Assembly (NCBI GenBank): GCA_030740315.1
Contig: JASLXN010000078.1
Location: forward strand, 1-6,940
Direction: 5' to 3'
Source of the DNA: Dehalococcoidia bacterium
GTDB lineage: Bacteria > Chloroflexota > Dehalococcoidia > JACVQG01 > JAHKAY01
DNA: 6,940 bases
This document shows, piece by piece, positions 3,826 through 6,940 of the stretch. The position numbers and the translations under genes were made by a program. The notes under the pieces were generated by a model. The model saw only the letters and a program-made list of their open reading frames with translations. It was not told where the DNA came from and did not search any database. Every line of letters begins with the position of its first letter. Position 1 is the stretch's first letter.

Positions 3826-6087
3826 ATGTCTACTGCTACAAAGTTTATCGCCTGGTTCAAAGACACTGGTAAAGACGACATCGGCATTGTTGGCGGTAAG
3901 GGTGCCAACCTGGGAGAGCTAACTCAAGCCAACATCCCTGTCCCCCCCGGATTCGTAGTAACCGTTCAGGCATATTTCAGTTTTATTGACAGTTCCTGTC
4001 TCAGGGGCACCATAAAAGACCGCCTTTCCGGGCTGGACACAGAATCAGAGCAGCTCCACCTCACCGCTGCGGAACTACAAGAGTTTGTGCTGAAAGCGGA
4101 AATGCCCGCCGAAATCTCCAGCCAAATAGAGAAGGCCTACGCCAAAATAGGTGGCCTGGTAGCCGTGCGCTCCTCCGCCACCGCCGAAGACCTGCCCGGC
4201 GCCTCCTTCGCCGGACAACACAGCACATTCCTTAATGTGTATGGCGGGAAACAAGTAGTGCAGGCAGTGCACAAGTGCTGGGCCTCACTGTTTGAGCCCC
4301 GTGCCATCTTTTACCGGGACCATCACGGCTTCGAACACTTGAAAGTGGGCATCGCTGCCGTGGTGCAGCGGATGGTGCAGTCAACCGTCTCCGGCACACT
4401 TTTTACCGCCGACCCCCACAGCGGAGACAGCGATAGGACGATAATTGAGGCCGTATACGGGCTGGGCGAGGCACTGGTATCGGGAGAGATACAGCCGGAT
4501 ACCTACACGGTGCAAAAGGCAGGCCAGAAGCTCCTAGAGTCCCGCGTTTCAACCCAGGAGTGGGAACTGCGGCGTGAACCCTCCAACAAGGACGGCTATG
4601 CCAAAATGACCGTTGACCCGTCACGGCGGGAAGCCCAGAAGGTGCCTGAGGCCCAGATCAAAGAGTTGACCAACATAGGCTCGCACATAGAACAGCTTTA
4701 CGGCAACCCGCAGGACATTGAATGGGCTGTGGAGGGGGATTCTATTTACATAGTGCAGTCCAGGCCTATCACCACCATGACGCCCAAATGGGAGCAGGAG
4801 ATATCCGAACTGGTGGGCGAGGTGCTGGCCGAGGGTCTGGCCGCCAGCCGCGGGGTGGCCTGGGGACCAATCAAGATTATCTCTAGCACTGCTGAAATAG
4901 CCAAAGTAGAGAAGGGCGATGTGCTGGTAGCCAGGATGACCAACCCGGACCTGGCCCCCGCGATGAACCGGGCCGCTGGCATAGTTACAGACGAGGGAGG
5001 CCTGACCTCCCACGCCTCCAGTGTCAGCCGTGAGATGGGCATCCCCTGCGTTGTGGGCACCTCAAACGCCACCAAAATCTTCAAGGACGGCCAGATTGTC
5101 ACCGTAGACGGGTTCCATGGCCGGGTCTACAAGGGCAAGATAACCATTGATACTGGTCCGGCGGTTATCCGCACAGAGAAGTTGCGCACCCGCACACGTG
5201 TGTATGTCAACCTGGCCGACCCATCCCGGGCCGAGTATGTAGCCGGCCTAGATGTGGACGGTATCGGGTTGCTGCGGGCGGAGTTCATTATCGCCCACCA
5301 CATCCGGGAGCACCCCAGTTACATGATGTCAAGAGGGCGGGGTAACAAGTTTACCGAAAAGCTGTCTGACGGCATAGGTATATTCGCCAAGGCCTTTTAC
5401 CCCAGGCCGGTGGTCTACCGCACCACGGATTTCAAGACTAACGAGTACCGCAACCTTAAGGGGGGACGGAACTACGAGATTGTGGAGAGCAACCCCATGC
5501 TGGGCTACCGGGGCTGCTCCCGCTATATCCGGGAGATGGAGTCCTTCGTGTTGGAGATGGCTGCTATCAAGAAGGTACGCGAGGATTACGATAACCTGTG
5601 GGTAATGCTGCCCTTCGTGCGCAGCCCCCGTGAAATGGCTGCTACCTTAGAGGTGCTGAAACAGGCCGGACTGGTACAAGCCCCTAATTTGAAGATGTGG
5701 ATGATGGTTGAGGTGCCATCCAATGTTCTGCTCATTGACCAGTTCCTGGATGTAGGGATAGACGGTATCTCCATCGGTTCCAACGACCTCACCCAGTTGG
5801 TTCTGGGAATAGACCGGGACAGCCGTATCCTGTCCGAAGATTTTGATGAGCAGGACGAAGCCGTCCTCGTAGCTATGGAGAAGGTTATAACCACCACCAA
5901 GAGGCGCATGCTATCCAGTTCTATATGCGGTCAAGCCCCCTCCAACTACCCTGACCTTACCATGAAGCTTGTCCAGTGGGGTATAACCTCTGTCTCCGTC
6001 ACTCCGGACATGATTGACCAGACCCGGGAGGTAATAGCCAATGTAGAGTCCCGGCTGGGCATCGCCCCGGAGCCTGCGGAGGCGTAG
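3826..6087 (+). CDS. ppsA: Phosphoenolpyruvate synthase (pyruvate, water dikinase)
   Basis: PpsA catalyses pyruvate + ATP + H2O to PEP + AMP + phosphate, feeding gluconeogenesis from pyruvate. The 753-aa product has all three domains. The N-terminal ATP-grasp part begins 'GIVGGKGANLGEL' (20-32), has 'AVRSSATAEDLPGASFAGQ' with Arg115, 'QRMVQSTVSGTLFTADP' (about 179-195) and ends at 'DIEWA...IYIVQSRPIT'. The swivel domain carries the phosphorylated His396 in 'DEGGLTSHASS'. The C-terminal TIM barrel shows 'GIGLLRAEFI', 'RTTDFKTNEYRNLKGG', 'SNPMLGYRG', 'MMVEVPSN', 'SIGSNDLTQLVLGIDRDS' and catalytic Cys701 in 'SICGQAPS'. E. coli PpsA is somewhat longer (about 790 aa); the 'GGLTSHA' form resembles archaeal and Chloroflexi enzymes. 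Adjacent 'ASS' replaces the common 'AAI'. The absence of a PPDK-type intervening region and the KTNEY and DIEWA motifs argue for PEP synthase over pyruvate phosphate dikinase. Confidence 0.95.
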   Translation: MSTATKFIAWFKDTGKDDIGIVGGKGANLGELTQANIPVPPGFVVTVQAYFSFIDSSCLRGTIKDRLSGLDTESEQLHLTAAELQEFVLKAEMPAEISSQIEKAYAKIGGLVAVRSSATAEDLPGASFAGQHSTFLNVYGGKQVVQAVHKCWASLFEPRAIFYRDHHGFEHLKVGIAAVVQRMVQSTVSGTLFTADPHSGDSDRTIIEAVYGLGEALVSGEIQPDTYTVQKAGQKLLESRVSTQEWELRREPSNKDGYAKMTVDPSRREAQKVPEAQIKELTNIGSHIEQLYGNPQDIEWAVEGDSIYIVQSRPITTMTPKWEQEISELVGEVLAEGLAASRGVAWGPIKIISSTAEIAKVEKGDVLVARMTNPDLAPAMNRAAGIVTDEGGLTSHASSVSREMGIPCVVGTSNATKIFKDGQIVTVDGFHGRVYKGKITIDTGPAVIRTEKLRTRTRVYVNLADPSRAEYVAGLDVDGIGLLRAEFIIAHHIREHPSYMMSRGRGNKFTEKLSDGIGIFAKAFYPRPVVYRTTDFKTNEYRNLKGGRNYEIVESNPMLGYRGCSRYIREMESFVLEMAAIKKVREDYDNLWVMLPFVRSPREMAATLEVLKQAGLVQAPNLKMWMMVEVPSNVLLIDQFLDVGIDGISIGSNDLTQLVLGIDRDSRILSEDFDEQDEAVLVAMEKVITTTKRRMLSSSICGQAPSNYPDLTMKLVQWGITSVSVTPDMIDQTREVIANVESRLGIAPEPAEA

Positions 6088-6091
6088 GGAG
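6086..6091 (+). promoter_or_regulatory. Ribosome binding site deciding the TTG start of dgt
   Basis: AGGGAG overlaps the ppsA stop codon (TAG 6085-6087) and lies 6 nt before TTG 6098. It is the only good ribosome site upstream of the Dgt homology, and suggests translational coupling. Confidence 0.6.
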
Positions 6092-6097
6092 CGCTTT

Positions 6098-6940
6098 TTG
6101 CTACACCGGGGCATCCGAGAGCGGTTGGAGGCCCGGGAGGAAAGCCTTTCCCCCCACGCCACCCGCAGCCGGCTTTCCCAGGGCCGTCTCCGGCCCGAGG
6201 CGGCACACTCTTTGCGCACCGAATTCCAGAGGGACCGTGACCGCATTGTACACACCAACGCCTTCCGCCGCCTCAAGCACAAGACCCAGGTATTCGTGGC
6301 CCCCCTTGGCGACCACTATGTCACACGGCTAACACACACCTTAGAGGTATCCCAGATTGCCCGCACCATTTGTAGGGCGTTAAACCTCAACGAAGATCTG
6401 TCCGAGGCCATCTCACTGGGACACGACCTGGGGCACACCCCCTTCGGGCACATCGGGGAGGATATCCTGGGCAAGCTACTCCCGCAGGGATTCAGCCACA
6501 ACGAGCAGAGCCTGCGGGTAGTAGATACCCTAGAAAACGACGGCCTGGGCCTTAATCTCACCTTTGAGGTAAGGGATGGCATACGCCACCACTCCAAGGA
6601 CAGGGCGGAGGTGTTGGGTGACGAGTGGGGACACCGCTCAACCATCGAGGCCCAGGTGGTCAAGCTGGCCGACCTCTTTGCCTATATCAACCATGATGTC
6701 AGCGACGCCATTCGGGCGGGCCTCCTATACGAGTCAGACTTACCCCCCACATCTGCCCAGGTGCTGGGCACAAGCCCTTCCCACCGCATCGACACTCTAG
6801 TGTCGGATACGGTGGAGGCGTCCTGGGCGGCTACCGGGCTGGTGGGCGGCACCCCTCGCATCGGCATGAGCCCCCGGGTGCGCCGTGCCGCGGGGGAACT
6901 GCGGGACTTCCTCTTTGAGTGCATATATACCCCCCGCTCC
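6098..6940 (+). CDS. dgt: Deoxyguanosinetriphosphate triphosphohydrolase-like HD protein, 3' end outside window
   Basis: Dgt-type enzymes cleave dNTPs to the deoxynucleoside and inorganic triphosphate, controlling dNTP pools. 281 codons are visible, with no stop, so the gene continues beyond the right edge. No ATG fits: the frame is open into ppsA, and TTG 6098 is chosen because AGGGAG precedes it and the product then begins LHRGIRERLEAREESLSPHA, typical of this family. Motifs are 'LRTEFQRDRDRIVHTNAFRR' followed by 'LKHKTQVF', the metal-binding HD residues His80 ('RLTHTLEVSQIART'), His109-Asp110 ('GHDLGHTPFGH') and, later, 'KLADLFAYINHD' with Asp192 as the likely last metal ligand. It follows ppsA by 10 bp and is probably co-transcribed. 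The dGTP preference itself cannot be read from sequence, and many family members are broad dNTPases. Confidence 0.9.
   Translation, partial: MLHRGIRERLEAREESLSPHATRSRLSQGRLRPEAAHSLRTEFQRDRDRIVHTNAFRRLKHKTQVFVAPLGDHYVTRLTHTLEVSQIARTICRALNLNEDLSEAISLGHDLGHTPFGHIGEDILGKLLPQGFSHNEQSLRVVDTLENDGLGLNLTFEVRDGIRHHSKDRAEVLGDEWGHRSTIEAQVVKLADLFAYINHDVSDAIRAGLLYESDLPPTSAQVLGTSPSHRIDTLVSDTVEASWAATGLVGGTPRIGMSPRVRRAAGELRDFLFECIYTPRS

Noticed and set aside
6101..6663. Several minus-strand ORFs opposite dgt
   Set aside because: They are antisense to a frame with complete HD-domain motifs and have no supporting start signals.

Overview
The window is bacterial chromosomal DNA of moderately high GC, with GC-rich third codon positions. 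It holds six recognisable protein-coding genes, one small ORF I consider likely real, and no rRNA, tRNA, CRISPR array or mobile element that I can see. The gene styles (a glutaredoxin fused to a PDZ domain, a PpsA with the 'GGLTSHA' swivel motif, a Dgt-like HD phosphohydrolase, leaderless or extended -10 promoters) remind me of Chloroflexota, Dehalococcoidia in particular. That assignment is inference from general familiarity and was not tested.

Layout. Positions 1-261 hold a perfect 18-bp palindrome at the left edge and otherwise unassigned sequence. Two minus-strand genes follow: a glutaredoxin-PDZ protein (262-783) and, after a 331-bp gap, a NIPSNAP-family protein (1115-1438). A 329-bp divergent region (1439-1767) carries good promoter candidates for both directions. 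The plus strand then runs rsmG (1768-2472), a GTG-started LPG-synthase-TM/flippase-like membrane protein (2483-3484), a 44-aa small ORF (3605-3739), ppsA (3826-6087) and dgt (TTG start at 6098, running off the right edge).

Likely transcription units. The rsmG and flippase-like genes are 10 bp apart and look co-transcribed from an extended -10 promoter so close to the rsmG ATG that the mRNA would be nearly leaderless. ppsA and dgt are also 10 bp apart and probably form an operon. The small ORF has its own -10-like box and Shine-Dalgarno sequence and could share a transcript with ppsA. The two minus-strand genes each have their own TATAAT box.

Functionally this is mainly housekeeping: 16S rRNA methylation, pyruvate-to-PEP conversion, dNTP hydrolysis, a probable thiol-redox protein and an integral membrane protein. 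I did not find a defence, mobile or obviously novel multi-gene system. The items most worth a second look are the Grx-PDZ fusion, the leaderless rsmG start, the small ORF ahead of ppsA, and the two gene-poor stretches at 1-261 and 784-1114.
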